35,393 nt of DNA from Deltaproteobacteria bacterium (GCA_020850995.1 JADZDP010000058.1:1-35393); one strand, 5' to 3'; numbered from the stretch's first letter, positions 8,268-17,062 are shown. Program-made: numbers and translations. The notes: generated from the letters alone by a model not told the origin.

Positions 8268-9845
8268 ATGGCGCAGAAAGAGATTGTGATCGCAGGCGCG
8301 GGCCTGGCCGGTTTGTCGGCGGGCATCCACTTGCTCGAGGCCGGGCAAGGAAACCTGCGCGTGCGCATCCTCGAACGCGGGCACGTCTTCGGGGGCAAGG
8401 CGTCGTCGATGCCGCACCGTGACCGGACGACGCAGCGCACGTTCACGGTGGATCACGGCTTCCATGTCTTCTTCGACTACCCAAACCTCGGGCGTCGCTT
8501 GAAGGCGCTCGGCGCCGACGCCGGCCTCGCGCCCGCCAAGCACGAGGTGCTCATCTGGAGCCAAGGGTCGGTGCGGCGCTTTCAGGCGTGGCCCATGCCG
8601 AGCCCGACGCACCTGTTCCCCGGCGGGCTGTTGTCGCGGCTCTATGGGCCCCTCGACGGCGTGAAGATCCTCCGCTTCATGTTCGAGATCTTCGTCACCG
8701 AGATCGACCGTCTGAGCTCCGCCGAGCTGCGCGCGCTCGACGCCATCTCGTTTGACGACTACGCGCGGCAGCACGGCCTGTCCGACGCCGTCATCACCAG
8801 CTCGTTCTTTCGCTTCGTCACGCAATCGGCCTTCATCTATCCAAAGCCGATGTCGGCGCTGGCGGCCGTGGCCGCCATGCAGCTCGTGGCGCAGAACTAC
8901 CAGGCCGTCGCGTGCCGCTACATGAACCGCGGCTGCTCCGAGGTGATCATCGAGCCGCTCCGCCAGCACTTCCTGCGCTTGGGCGGCATCGTGGAGCGTT
9001 TCAAGGAGGTCGAGCGCATCAACGTCACGCCTGCGAACGACCGTGTCACGTCGTTCACCGTGCAGGACAACCGGCACTACATCCACGGACCCGAAGTGCA
9101 GGTGGAGTGGCTGTCGAACTACCACAGCGTCGAGACGCCCATGCCGGGTCAACCGGTGACCACCGAGGTCAGCGCCGACCATTACATCGCGGCGCTCCCT
9201 CCCCGCGGCCTCGAACAGGCCCTACGCCCCGAGTCGCTGGCGCTGCCCTACTTCCAGAAGATCACGCAGCTCCAGACCCAGCGCACCATCGCGCTCACCC
9301 TCTGGTACGACCGCGTCATCAGCCCGCCGGACGCTGATGGCGCCATCATCGGGCTGCCGGGGCCCTTCTCGACGGTGGCCGATCTCAAGCGCCTGCAGAG
9401 CGATTCCGAGGGGCGTGGCTCGGTGGTGCAGTTCGTCGGCGAGGACGGCGCCTATACCAACCTCAGCGACCAGCAGATCATCGACGACGCCATGAATGTC
9501 CTGCATCAGCTTTGGCCAGCTGCGCAGAGCGCCACGGTCGAGAAGAAGCTGTTTCACCGCGGCAACCACGACGCGTTCTTCCTCTCCACCCCGGGCAGCG
9601 ACGAGCTGCGCCCGACGGCGGCCTCGCCGTACCCCAACCTGATGCTGGCGGGCGACTACACGCAGACCGGCTTCCGCGTCATCTGCATGGAGGGCGCGTA
9701 CATCTCGGGTATGCAGGCGGCGAACGAGGTCCTGGCGGTCGAGGGCCTGCCCCGCGTCCCGGTGCGGCCCATGCGGGAGCCGGGCGGGGCCATCTCGCTC
9801 GCGCGGCTCGCTCGGCGCGCGCTCGAGGGCGTGACGGGACCATGA
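8268..9845 (+). CDS. FAD-dependent desaturase/amine-oxidase-fold oxidoreductase (carotenoid-desaturase-like)
   Basis: 525 residues. The N-terminus is a dinucleotide-binding fold: IAGAGLAGLSAG (GxGxxG) near residues 7-18, then ILERGHVFGGKASS, the second half of the FAD site in phytoene and zeta-carotene desaturases. DHGFHVFFDYPNLGRRLKALGA is very like the plant-type desaturase segment. The C-terminus has the matching FAD motif (LMLAGDYTQTGFRVICMEGA). Family members desaturate or dehydrogenate isoprenoids. The substrate here cannot be read from sequence, and no crtB/crtI-type genes lie nearby. The ATG follows a G-rich stretch. A weak -10 (TATCGT 8208-8213) lies about 55 bp upstream. Its stop overlaps the next gene's start (ATGA), so it is coupled to the histidine kinase. 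Confidence 0.85.
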   Translation: MAQKEIVIAGAGLAGLSAGIHLLEAGQGNLRVRILERGHVFGGKASSMPHRDRTTQRTFTVDHGFHVFFDYPNLGRRLKALGADAGLAPAKHEVLIWSQGSVRRFQAWPMPSPTHLFPGGLLSRLYGPLDGVKILRFMFEIFVTEIDRLSSAELRALDAISFDDYARQHGLSDAVITSSFFRFVTQSAFIYPKPMSALAAVAAMQLVAQNYQAVACRYMNRGCSEVIIEPLRQHFLRLGGIVERFKEVERINVTPANDRVTSFTVQDNRHYIHGPEVQVEWLSNYHSVETPMPGQPVTTEVSADHYIAALPPRGLEQALRPESLALPYFQKITQLQTQRTIALTLWYDRVISPPDADGAIIGLPGPFSTVADLKRLQSDSEGRGSVVQFVGEDGAYTNLSDQQIIDDAMNVLHQLWPAAQSATVEKKLFHRGNHDAFFLSTPGSDELRPTAASPYPNLMLAGDYTQTGFRVICMEGAYISGMQAANEVLAVEGLPRVPVRPMREPGGAISLARLARRALEGVTGP

Positions 9846-11548
9846 CCCCTGCGAGAGCCGACACCCCGTCGTCGTCGCCTCCGTTGGCCTGGCTCGGCCC
9901 GCGCGCGCTGCTGGCATCGCCGTGGCTGGTGGTGCTGTTCTGTTGGCCGGCGACGCTGCTCGCCTGGTACTACATTTCGTTGATGGCCGATGCGTCGATG
10001 TGGCGCGATCGCCACCTGCTGCACTACCTGGTGGTGTTGCTCGGCCTCGACTCGGTCATCTGCGTCGCCACCATCGCGCGGCTGACCCGGCACGCGCGCG
10101 CGGCCCTGCGCACGAGCGACCAGGTGGATCCGGCGCTCGCACACCGTGCGTGGGTCGAGGCGCTCAACCTGCCGATGCACACCGCGGCGATGATCCTGGC
10201 GCTCATCGGCGTCACGGTGCTGCCTGCGCTCATCGTGCTGGCGTTTCGTGGCGAATGGAACCTGTTGGGTGTTGGGTTGACCGGCGCCGCCATGGCCGGC
10301 GCCTGCGAGCTGACCGTGCTCTTCCCCGTCGTGCAAGCGAGCACGGTGCCCTTCCTGCGAAGGCTCAAGGTCTCGCACCCCGAGCTCCGCCTCAGTGACG
10401 CGGGCGTGCGCGCGCCGCCGCTGCGCGCCTACTTCGGCTTCGGGATCCTGACGCTGACCGCCGTCAGCGTCGTCTTGGTGGCGACGCTCATCCGTAGTCA
10501 CGACGCCGCGCTGCCTGGCGCGCCCCACGTCCACGCCGCCCCGGTATTGCCTGAGCTCGCCGCGATCGCGCTGGTGGTCGCCTGTCTTGGCTGCATGGCG
10601 CTCGGCATCTCCCTGCAGCTTGCGCTCTCGGTGCTCGGGCCGCTGCGCCGTTTGGCGGCGGTGATGCGGCTGTTCGCCCGCGAGGGTGGCGACGTGCGCG
10701 CGGGCCTCTTGCAGCTCGGCGAGGTGGGCGCGCTGTGCGAGAGCTTCGACGACATGGCCGAGTCGCTCGTGCGATCACGCGCAGTGGTAGCGGAGCGCGA
10801 AGCGCTGCTGCGCCACACGCAGCGCTTCGAGGTGATGGCCAGCGTCACCGCGGGCTTCGCGCACGAAGTGGCGAACCCGCTGTCGTGCGTCGCCAGCAAC
10901 CTCGACGTCACCGCCGACGAGCTCGCGCAGGCGGTCGAGGCCCCGGGCGTGGTGGCCGAGTCTCACCGCAACAGGCTGGCGAGCTGCCTCGAGGGGTTGG
11001 CCGACGCGGGCCGCGCCGCCGAGCAGATGACCTTCCTCCTGCGTGACATGCGCGCGTTCGGGCGTCGCGACACCGGCGCAAGGGCGAGCTGTGACCTGGC
11101 GGCGCTGCTCGATGGTGCCGTGCGCATCGCCAGCGGAGATATTCGGCGCCGCGGCACCCTCACCCGCGACTACCATCCCTGCCCCACCGTGCGCGGCTCC
11201 ACGCACCAGCTCTCCCAGGTCCTGCTCAACCTGCTGCTCAACGCCGTCAAGGCGCTGGCGGTCGGCGGCTCCGGTAAGGTGCACGTCGAGGTGCGCCCCG
11301 TCGGCGGCAACGTCGTGGTTTCGGTCACCGACAACGGCCACGGCATCCCCGCCGCGGTGCAACCCCGCATCTTCGAAGCCCTGTTCTCCGCGTGGCCGTC
11401 GGAGCCGGGCACCGGCCTCGGCCTGCACGTCTGCCGGGAGATCGTTGCCGCTCATGGCGGCAGCATCAGCTTCGAGAGCAGCGAGGGTGTCGGCACGACC
11501 TTCCGCGTCAGCCTGCCGGGAGAGAAGGTGCTCCCGCCCTCACCGTGA
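9842..11548 (+). CDS. Six-transmembrane sensor histidine kinase (orphan)
   Basis: 568 residues from ATG 9842, overlapping the flavoprotein stop by 4 bp. About six hydrophobic segments occupy residues 15-270. A HAMP-like linker (LRRLAAVMRLFAREGGDVRAG) follows, then a HisKA domain with phospho-acceptor His341 in FAHEVANPL, and a HATPase_c domain with N box (LLNLLLNAVKAL), G1 (DNGHGIP) and G2 (GTGLGL). It should autophosphorylate in response to a membrane or periplasmic cue and pass phosphate to a response regulator. None is encoded in the window. Coupling to a lipid-type desaturase suggests it may sense membrane composition or redox state, which is inference. The C-terminus overlaps the convergent era gene by 9 bp. 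Confidence 0.92.
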   Translation: MTPARADTPSSSPPLAWLGPRALLASPWLVVLFCWPATLLAWYYISLMADASMWRDRHLLHYLVVLLGLDSVICVATIARLTRHARAALRTSDQVDPALAHRAWVEALNLPMHTAAMILALIGVTVLPALIVLAFRGEWNLLGVGLTGAAMAGACELTVLFPVVQASTVPFLRRLKVSHPELRLSDAGVRAPPLRAYFGFGILTLTAVSVVLVATLIRSHDAALPGAPHVHAAPVLPELAAIALVVACLGCMALGISLQLALSVLGPLRRLAAVMRLFAREGGDVRAGLLQLGEVGALCESFDDMAESLVRSRAVVAEREALLRHTQRFEVMASVTAGFAHEVANPLSCVASNLDVTADELAQAVEAPGVVAESHRNRLASCLEGLADAGRAAEQMTFLLRDMRAFGRRDTGARASCDLAALLDGAVRIASGDIRRRGTLTRDYHPCPTVRGSTHQLSQVLLNLLLNAVKALAVGGSGKVHVEVRPVGGNVVVSVTDNGHGIPAAVQPRIFEALFSAWPSEPGTGLGLHVCREIVAAHGGSISFESSEGVGTTFRVSLPGEKVLPPSP

Positions 11549-12469
11549 GCGTACGTAGCCGAGCTTCTTGAGCCCGGCGTCGGACGTGGTCCAATCCGGC
11601 TCGACGCGTACGAAGAGCTGGAGCATCACCTGGCAGGCGAGCAGGGTCTCGAGCTCGGCGCGCGCGCGCTGGCCGATGGCTTTTACGCGCTCGCCCTTCT
11701 TGCCCACCACCACGGCCTTCTGGCTGTCCCGCTCGACGTGGATGACTGCGGCGATTCGCACCAGCGGCTTGTTCTTCTCCTCGCGACGGCTCTCGTCGAA
11801 CTCCTCGACCACCACGGCGGCGCGATAGGGGATCTCCTGGCGCAGCTCGAGCATCACCTTCTCGCGGATCAGGTCAGCGCAGATGTCGCGCTCGCTGGCG
11901 TCGGTCAGGGTGTCCGCGGGGAACATGGGCGCGGCCTCGGGGAGGTGGCGCGCGATCTCGTCGAGGAGGGGCGTGAGGCCCTTCTTCTTCGCGGCGGCGA
12001 CGGGGACCAGCGCCTTGAAGCGCTCGCCCGCCGCCCAGGTCTTCAGGAGGGGCAAGAGAGCGGACTTGTCCTTCAGCTTGTCGATCTTGTTGAGCACAAG
12101 GACGATGGGGTGCGCCGTGGCGCCCTCCTTCTCGAGCTGGCGCAGGACGATCTCGTCGTCCTTGTGGATGCCCAAGGTAGACGCTTCGGTGACGAAGGCG
12201 AGCACGTCCACATCCTTTGCGGCGTCGAGCGCCTCGCGCACCATGAAGGCATGCAGGCCCTTGACGGGTTTGTGCAGCCCAGGCGTGTCGACGAGGACGA
12301 TCTGGGCGTCGCCGTGCTGCACCACGCCGCGCAGGGTGCGGCGCGTGGTCTGGGGCTTGTGCGTGGTGGGCGCCAGCTTTTGGCCGAGCAGCGCGTTCAA
12401 CAGCGTGCTCTTGCCCACGTTGGGGCGGCCGACGATGGCAACGGTGCCGCAGCGCGTGGTCTTGTTCAT
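11540..12469 (-). CDS. era: GTPase Era
   Basis: 309 residues, the usual Era length. The GTPase domain shows the P-loop GRPNVGKS (14-21), the switch region THKPQTTR (36-43), DTPGLHKP (61-68) and NKIDKLKD for guanine specificity. The C-terminal KH domain carries VVGKKGERVKAIGQRARAELE, with the GxxG RNA-binding turn. Era binds the 3' end of 16S rRNA and helps the 30S subunit mature at the inner membrane. The start is ATG 12469, 12 bp after the leuS stop, with AGGGA within the gap, so leuS-era is probably one transcript. The 3' end overlaps the convergent histidine kinase by 9 bp. Confidence 0.97.
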   Translation of the reverse strand: MNKTTRCGTVAIVGRPNVGKSTLLNALLGQKLAPTTHKPQTTRRTLRGVVQHGDAQIVLVDTPGLHKPVKGLHAFMVREALDAAKDVDVLAFVTEASTLGIHKDDEIVLRQLEKEGATAHPIVLVLNKIDKLKDKSALLPLLKTWAAGERFKALVPVAAAKKKGLTPLLDEIARHLPEAAPMFPADTLTDASERDICADLIREKVMLELRQEIPYRAAVVVEEFDESRREEKNKPLVRIAAVIHVERDSQKAVVVGKKGERVKAIGQRARAELETLLACQVMLQLFVRVEPDWTTSDAGLKKLGYVRSR

Positions 12470-12481
12470 GTCACACCATCC

Positions 12482-15055
12482 CTAGACCACGATGTTCACG
12501 AGGCGACCCTTGACCACGATGACCTTCTTGGCGGGCTTACCCTCCATGAATTTCTGCACCGTGGCAGACGCGAGCGCCGCCGCCTTGCAGGCATCGTCGT
12601 CGGCGTTGGCGGCGACGGTGATCTCGTCGCGCCGCTTCCCGTTCACCTGCACCCCCAAGGTGAGGGTATCGTCGACGCAGAGCGTTTCGTCGTGGGCTGG
12701 CCAGGGCTGCTGGCAGGCGAGCCCCTGCCCGCCCAGGCGCTGCCACAGCTCCTCGGCCAGGTGGGGGGCGTAGGGCGAGAGGGCCAAGGTGAAGGTCTTG
12801 AGCAGGGCCCTCGGCAGCGCCTTGGCCTGGGTGCACTCGTTCACGAAGCTCATCATCTGCGAGATCGCCGTGTTGAAGCGCAGCCCCGCGGTGTCTTCCT
12901 TCACCTTCTTGAGCGTCTTGTGGAGCGCCTTCTCGAGATCCGGCGCCGCGGCCTCGTCGGCGACGCGGTTCGACAGCGCGCCGCTCTCCTCGTCCACCAC
13001 CAGACGCCAGGTGCGCGCCAGGAAACGCGAGACGCCCTCCACACCGGCCATCTGCCACGGCTTCACCTGCTCGAGCGGCCCCATGAAGAGCTCGTAGAGC
13101 CTGAGCGCATCGGCGCCGTAGTCGCGGATGACGTCGTCGGGGTTCACCACGTTGTACTTCGACTTGGACATCTTCTCGATCTGGCTCTTGAGCTCCTCGC
13201 CGCTGCTCTTGGCGAAGGTCTTGCCGTCGCGTTCCTCGACGTCGTCGTAGCCGTAGTACTTCCCTTTGGCGTCCTGGAAGCTGTAGGCCAGGATCATCCC
13301 CTGGTTGAAGAGCTTGTGGAACGGCTCCTTGGTGGACACCAGGCCACAGTCGAAGAGCACCTTGTGCCAGAAGCGCGCGTACAGGAGGTGCAGCACCGCA
13401 TGCTCGACGCCGCCGACGTAGAGGTCCACCGGCATCCAGTACTTCTCGAGCTCGGCATCCCAGGCGCGCTCGGTGTTTCGCGCGTCGAGGTAGCGCAGGT
13501 AGTACCAGCAGGAGCCGGCCCACTGCGGCATGGTGTTGAGCTCGCGCGTCGCCATGCGGCCGTCCGGCAGGCGGACGCGGCCCCAGTCCGGGCTCGCGCG
13601 CCCGAGCGGCGGCTTGCCGTCGCCCGTGGGCTTGTACTCGTCGACCGCGGGCAGCGTGACCGGCAGCTGGTCCTCGGGTAGCGCCACGATCTCGCCGTCG
13701 TCGGTGTGCACGATAGGGAAGGGCTCGCCCCAGTAACGCTGCCGCGAGAACAGCCAGTCGCGCAGCTTGTACTGCACGCGACGGCTGCCCCAGCCCACGT
13801 TCTCGACGTGGTCGATCATCCGCTTCTTCGCTTCTGCGGTCGTCAAAGCGTCAAGGAAACCGGAATTGCACGCGAGGCCCTCCTCGACGAAGGCGGCGTC
13901 CTCGACGGGCTTCGGCAGATCGCCCTCGAGCGGCTTGACCACCTGCACGATGGGCAGCGTGAGCGCGCGCGCAAACTCGTGATCGCGCTCGTCGTGACCG
14001 GGGACCGCCATGATGGCGCCAGTGCCGTAGGTGGACAGCACGTAGTCGGCCACCCAGATGGGGATCTTCTGCTCGGTGGCCGGGTTGACGGCGTACGCCC
14101 CCGTGAAGACGCCGGTCTTCTCCTTGGCGAGGTCGGTGCGCGCCAGGTCGGTCTTCTGCTTGGCCGCGCTCACGTAGGCAGCGACGGCGGCCTGGTGCGA
14201 GGGCGCGGTGATGACGTCGACCAAGGGGTGCTCGGGGGCGAGCACGCAGTAGGTGGCGCCAAACAAGGTGTCGGGGCGCGTCGTGAAGACGCGGAACTTC
14301 GCGTCCTGCGCGGACGGGTGCTTGAGGTCGTGGGCGACGACGACGCGGAAGTCGATCTCGGCGCCCTCGCTGCGCCCGATCCAGTTGCGCTGCATCTCTT
14401 TCACGCCCTCGGGCCAATCGAGGCCCTCGAGGTCATCGATGAGGCGCTGCGCGTACACCGGGATCTTGAGCATCCACTGCTTCATGGTGCGCCGCTCGAC
14501 CACGTCGCCGGTCTCGACGTACTTGCCGTCCTTGACCTCCTCGTTCGCGAGCACGGTGCCGAGCGCCGGGCACCAGTTGACCGGCACCTCGGCGAGGTAG
14601 GCGAGGCCCTTGTCGTAGAGCTTCAGGAAGATCCACTGCGTCCAGCGGTAGTAGTCGGGACTCGAGGTGTCGACCTCGCGCTCCCAATCGTAGGAGAAGC
14701 CGAGCCGCTTGATCTGACGACGGAAGTTGTCGACGTTGCGCTTGGTGATGATGGCGGGGTGGACGCCCTCGCGCATGGCGGCGCGCTCGGCCGGCAGGCC
14801 GAAGGCGTCCCACCCCATGGGGTGCAGCACCCAGTGCCCCTGCATGCGCTTGAGGCGCGCCAGCACGTCGGTGGCGGTGTAGCCCTCGGGGTGGCCCACG
14901 TGCAGGCCGGCGCCTGAGGGGTAGGGGAACATGTCGAGGACGTAGAACTTGGGTCGCGTCTTCAGCGTGACGAGGTCGTTGGGGGTCTTGAAGGCCTTGG
15001 CCTCGTCCCACGCGTTCTGCCACTTGGGCTCGATCGTGCTCGGGTCGTAGCGCAT
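12482..15055 (-). CDS. leuS: Leucyl-tRNA synthetase
   Basis: 857 residues, full length for a bacterial LeuRS. The N-terminal class I signature is HVGH (52-55) in [16 protein letters not shown]. The CP1 editing domain includes the T-rich [20 protein letters not shown]. The catalytic KMSKS loop is at 628-632. The C-terminal anticodon-binding region ends in [15 protein letters not shown], typical of LeuRS. It charges tRNA-Leu in the cytosol. ATG 15055 has no Shine-Dalgarno, but TGCTAACGG lies 6 nt upstream. It is first in a run with era (12 bp gap). No T-box specifier or TGG-type antiterminator is visible in front of it. Confidence 0.98.
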   Translation of the reverse strand: MRYDPSTIEPKWQNAWDEAKAFKTPNDLVTLKTRPKFYVLDMFPYPSGAGLHVGHPEGYTATDVLARLKRMQGHWVLHPMGWDAFGLPAERAAMREGVHPAIITKRNVDNFRRQIKRLGFSYDWEREVDTSSPDYYRWTQWIFLKLYDKGLAYLAEVPVNWCPALGTVLANEEVKDGKYVETGDVVERRTMKQWMLKIPVYAQRLIDDLEGLDWPEGVKEMQRNWIGRSEGAEIDFRVVVAHDLKHPSAQDAKFRVFTTRPDTLFGATYCVLAPEHPLVDVITAPSHQAAVAAYVSAAKQKTDLARTDLAKEKTGVFTGAYAVNPATEQKIPIWVADYVLSTYGTGAIMAVPGHDERDHEFARALTLPIVQVVKPLEGDLPKPVEDAAFVEEGLACNSGFLDALTTAEAKKRMIDHVENVGWGSRRVQYKLRDWLFSRQRYWGEPFPIVHTDDGEIVALPEDQLPVTLPAVDEYKPTGDGKPPLGRASPDWGRVRLPDGRMATRELNTMPQWAGSCWYYLRYLDARNTERAWDAELEKYWMPVDLYVGGVEHAVLHLLYARFWHKVLFDCGLVSTKEPFHKLFNQGMILAYSFQDAKGKYYGYDDVEERDGKTFAKSSGEELKSQIEKMSKSKYNVVNPDDVIRDYGADALRLYELFMGPLEQVKPWQMAGVEGVSRFLARTWRLVVDEESGALSNRVADEAAAPDLEKALHKTLKKVKEDTAGLRFNTAISQMMSFVNECTQAKALPRALLKTFTLALSPYAPHLAEELWQRLGGQGLACQQPWPAHDETLCVDDTLTLGVQVNGKRRDEITVAANADDDACKAAALASATVQKFMEGKPAKKVIVVKGRLVNIVV

Positions 15056-15061
15056 GAGGCG

Positions 15062-15070
15062 CCGTTAGCA
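15062..15070 (-). promoter_or_regulatory. Possible -10-like box 6 nt before leuS
   Basis: Minus strand reads TGCTAACGG, 6 nt, ATG. It matches the window's recurring TGC-TAnnnT start context except that the last base is G rather than T. Together with the absent ribosome site it suggests a leaderless leuS transcript. Confidence 0.35.
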
Positions 15071-15075
15071 GGTTG

Positions 15076-15089
15076 TCGAGGCCCCTCGA
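15076..15089. promoter_or_regulatory. Dyad symmetric site upstream of leuS
   Basis: TCGAGG (15076-15081) and CCTCGA (15084-15089) form a 6-bp-arm dyad around CC. It sits just upstream of the putative -10 box of leuS, where an operator or activator site could lie. No regulator can be named. Confidence 0.3.
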
Positions 15090-15097
15090 ATGGGCAA

Positions 15098-15153
15098 GTT
15101 GCGCTACGACGCGAGTGAGGCGCGACGATGGCGACGTCGCGTGGTCGCGCAAC
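15098..15153. terminator. Long stem-loop between the zinc-ribbon gene and leuS
   Basis: Bases 15098-15114 pair with 15137-15153 as a 17-bp stem with two mismatches, beginning GTTGCGC/GCGCAAC. The 22-nt loop region contains its own dyad half (GCGACG). It lies 19 bp downstream of the zinc-ribbon stop (15172) and 43 bp upstream of leuS, both on the minus strand. There is no T-run on either side, so it is not a classical intrinsic terminator. It may end or pause transcription, protect the 3' end, or act in a leuS leader. Confidence 0.5.
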
Positions 15154-15171
15154 GTGACCATACAAGGGCCC

Positions 15172-16161
15172 TTAGGTGGGCGGCAGCCGGTCGAGCGCCT
15201 CTTCGACGGTGTTGGCGTCGTCCTCGCGGCCTTCGGCGCGCAGGCGCTCGGCGAGCCCGAGCAAGCGCACGGGCAAGGGCGGCGGCGGGGGCGCCGGCAA
15301 CGACGAGGTCTCGGCCGCGGCAAAGGCCCCGACGACGTCGAGGCCGCCGCCGCCACCCGCACCGGAGCGCGCAGCGGGCATGGTCGCGCTCGGGCCCGTG
15401 ATGGGGGGCGCCCCGAGGTCGATGCCGTCGAAGAGGTTGGCGAGGGACGATGAGCCCTGATCTGCCGTGTTCGAGGACGGAAAGCTCCCCGACGCCTCGA
15501 GCGAGAAGTCGAGCTCGGTCTCGAGCACCAGCTCGACGGGCGCGCCGCCGACATGGTCGGGGAGCGGCGGCGGGCTAAAGAGCGCCGCCGCCCCCGGCGA
15601 TGTCGGCGCGCGTGGGAGCGAGGGAGGTGTGAGCACCGGGCCGGGCGTCGGCATCCTTGGGGGCGACAAGACCGCCCCAGGGGTGGGTGCGCGCCCGAGC
15701 GCCGGCAGGGGTGCTGGCGTGAAGCCGCGCGGCGGCGGTGGCGGCGGGGTGGGCCACGGGTTGGGGGTGCGCGGCGGCGGCCGCATCGCGCCGGGAGTCG
15801 GCGCGCGTGCAGGTGCAGGCGTGGTCGCGGTGGGAACGGGCGCCTGCGGCGGCGGCGGCGGCGCGGGCGCAGCGGCCGGGCGGGAGAAGGGGTTGCTCGA
15901 AGGGGTCGCGAAGGGGCTCGCCGAGCCAAGAGGCGGAGGCGCCGGCCGTGAAGGGGGGGGCGGAGGTGGTGAGGCGGGACGAGATGGCGTGCGCGGCAGC
16001 GGCGCGGGCGCTGCCGGCGGCGGCGTTGGAGTGGGCGGCGGCGCTGCGCTCGAGGAAGGTGGCGCGGCGGCTGGGGCGCCCTTGGCCCACTCGTAGCCGC
16101 ACGCGAAGCACGCGATCCCGTCGGCGACGCGTCCACACTGTGGGCACCGGACCATGGGCAT
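15172..16161 (-). CDS. Zinc-ribbon protein with long Pro/Ala-rich disordered linker
   Basis: 329 residues if started at ATG 16161. In-frame ATGs also exist at 16173 and 16155. I chose 16161 because TATGAT lies 7 nt upstream. C6-x2-C9...C18-x2-C21 in RCPQCGRVADGIACFACG is a zinc ribbon. About 200 residues of Pro/Ala/Thr/Ser low-complexity sequence follow (runs of P, NPF, SPF, repeated TPGxVLxPP). A short acidic/hydrophobic segment (VELVLETELDFSLEAS) comes next, and a helical tail (LLGLAERLRAEGREDDANTVEEALDRL). No membrane span is seen. The zinc-ribbon residues align almost exactly with the protein at 32602-34209, so the two share a family. Probably a cytosolic scaffold or regulator. Function unknown. 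Confidence 0.75.
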   Translation of the reverse strand: MPMVRCPQCGRVADGIACFACGYEWAKGAPAAAPPSSSAAPPPTPTPPPAAPAPLPRTPSRPASPPPPPPSRPAPPPLGSASPFATPSSNPFSRPAAAPAPPPPPQAPVPTATTPAPARAPTPGAMRPPPRTPNPWPTPPPPPPRGFTPAPLPALGRAPTPGAVLSPPRMPTPGPVLTPPSLPRAPTSPGAAALFSPPPLPDHVGGAPVELVLETELDFSLEASGSFPSSNTADQGSSSLANLFDGIDLGAPPITGPSATMPAARSGAGGGGGLDVVGAFAAAETSSLPAPPPPPLPVRLLGLAERLRAEGREDDANTVEEALDRLPPT

Positions 16162-16168
16162 CGGCGGC

Positions 16169-16174
16169 ATCATA
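16169..16174 (-). promoter_or_regulatory. -10 hexamer TATGAT 7 nt before the zinc-ribbon gene
   Basis: On the minus strand TATGAT (5 of 6 to TATAAT) is followed by 7 nt and ATG 16161, a leaderless arrangement. It sits just downstream of the tRNA terminator, where a fresh promoter would be needed. Confidence 0.45.
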
Positions 16175-16185
16175 CGCCGAAACCG

Positions 16186-16217
16186 GAAAAACAGAGGGCC
16201 ACCTGGTGGTGGCCCTC
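16186..16217 (-). terminator. Intrinsic terminator after the tRNA gene
   Basis: A perfect 10-bp stem, GAGGGCCACC (16194-16203) with GGTGGCCCTC (16208-16217), has a 4-nt loop. On the minus strand it is followed by TGTTTTT (A-run 16187-16191 on the plus strand). It begins 11 bp after the tRNA 3' end (16229). Confidence 0.9.
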
Positions 16218-16228
16218 GCGTCGACCGA

Positions 16229-16305
16229 TGGTGGTGAGGGAGGGAGTCGAACCCTCGACCTGAGGATTATGAGACCTCCGCTCTAACCAACTGAGCTACC
16301 TCACC
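16229..16305 (-). tRNA. tRNA with CAT anticodon, probably elongator tRNA-Met
   Basis: 77 nt including an encoded 3' CCA (16229-16231). The acceptor stem is GGTGAGG/CCTCACC with A as discriminator. The D arm is AGCTCAGTTGGTTAGAGC, the anticodon loop CTCATAA (anticodon at 16271-16269), and the T arm GAGGG-TTCGACT-CCCTC. The G1-C72 pair excludes initiator tRNA-fMet. The lysidine-modified tRNA-Ile2 also has a CAT gene anticodon and cannot be fully excluded. The pair closing the anticodon loop is T31-T39, a mismatch seen in some tRNAs. Promoter-like elements lie upstream and a strong terminator downstream, so it is a stand-alone transcription unit. Confidence 0.95.
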
Positions 16306-16327
16306 AGGCGCGGTCGTACACCGAGGC

Positions 16328-16356
16328 GGAATAGTGCCCTGTCGCGCAGCTTTCAA
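16328..16356 (-). promoter_or_regulatory. Likely promoter of the tRNA gene
   Basis: On the minus strand TTGAAA (16356-16351) is followed after 17 nt by TATTCC (16333-16328). The start would fall near 16321, about 15 nt before the tRNA 5' end. The -35 is good and the -10 mediocre. Confidence 0.5.
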
Positions 16357-16392
16357 GCCGTTATAGCTTTCGGTACCCACGCTGGAGCAGCC

Positions 16393-16884
16393 ATGGCCAT
16401 TCCGCGCCGCTTGATCATCATCGCCGCCTCCGCCGCAATCGCGGGCGCAGCCCTCTACATGCAGAACCGCATGCGCGCTCGCCGTGACGCGGATGCCAGG
16501 AAGCCCGGCCCTCCGGGGCCAGGAGAGCCGCCGAAGCCCGAGGCCGCGAGTGCGGCCTCGGGCGCCGCACCCTCGTCGACTGCGGAGGCCGCCCCCGCCG
16601 GTGGCGCCGCGCGCGAGCTGTCGCTCTTCCTCGCCGGCGAGAGCTGGCACGACGAGATCGGCTGGCAAGGCATCTGGGAGCGCGAAGGCATCGAGTCGCC
16701 TGAGGGCTGGCTCAAGAGCAAGGGCAAGGAGGTGCTGGCCGCCGAGCGCACCAAGCTGGCGGAGCACCCTGCCCTGTTGGCCGGTTGTCGCCGCCGCTGG
16801 ATCGTCGTGTGCCGCTACGCCGGCATCGACGTCACCGAGGCCGCGAGCACCTGGAACGCCAGCGAAGCTCCTGCGGTAGCGTAG
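16393..16884 (+). CDS. Small single-pass membrane protein, function unknown
   Basis: 163 residues from ATG 16393, preceded by GGAG at 16384. An N-terminal hydrophobic helix (RLIIIAASAAIAGAALYM, about 6-23) with a following RMRARR stop-transfer cluster suggests an inner-membrane anchor, or an uncleaved signal. A Pro/Ala/Ser-rich linker spans about 37-73. A compact C-terminal domain follows, with several Trp (GESWHDEIGWQGIW, EGWLKSKG) and two cysteines near CRRRWIVVC that could form a disulfide. It is transcribed divergently from the tRNA. TATAGC at 16362 could serve as its -10. I do not recognise the family. Confidence 0.7.
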   Translation: MAIPRRLIIIAASAAIAGAALYMQNRMRARRDADARKPGPPGPGEPPKPEAASAASGAAPSSTAEAAPAGGAARELSLFLAGESWHDEIGWQGIWEREGIESPEGWLKSKGKEVLAAERTKLAEHPALLAGCRRRWIVVCRYAGIDVTEAASTWNASEAPAVA

Positions 16885-16905
16885 GGGATCACACGGGCGA
16901 GCGGC

Positions 16906-16920
16906 GCGGGCGACGCCCGC
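16906..16920. terminator. Hairpin 21 bp after the small membrane protein
   Basis: GCGGGC (16906-16911) and GCCCGC (16915-16920) pair across GAC. No T-tract follows, so termination is only suggested by its position after the stop at 16884. Confidence 0.35.
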
Positions 16921-17033
16921 ACAGCGAGCAGCAAGCCGCTGCCCGCCGAGGCGCGCTTCCAAACCGAGGGTCAGAACCGCAGCAGAAGGGCGCCGCCAGA
17001 TCCTGGCTACGGCCGCTCATGACGACGTGGCCA

Positions 17034-17055
17034 GCCGGACAAGGCCAGGTCCGGC
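17034..17055. repeat. Second inverted repeat in the convergent gap
   Basis: GCCGGAC (17034-17040) and GTCCGGC (17049-17055) form a perfect 7-bp stem with an 8-nt loop. It is one of three successive hairpins between the converging genes ending at 16884 and 17093. The rest of 16885-17092 shows no gene. Confidence 0.45.
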
Positions 17056-17062
17056 GGCGCAC

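Noticed and set aside
11738..14917. Two long plus-strand frames opposite era and leuS
   Set aside because: Antisense to two well-recognised housekeeping genes, with no domain or plausible start context.
15056..15171. T-box riboswitch in front of leuS
   Set aside because: No T-box consensus (TGG-type antiterminator bulge) and no specifier-loop layout is visible. The stem-loop lacks a T-run.
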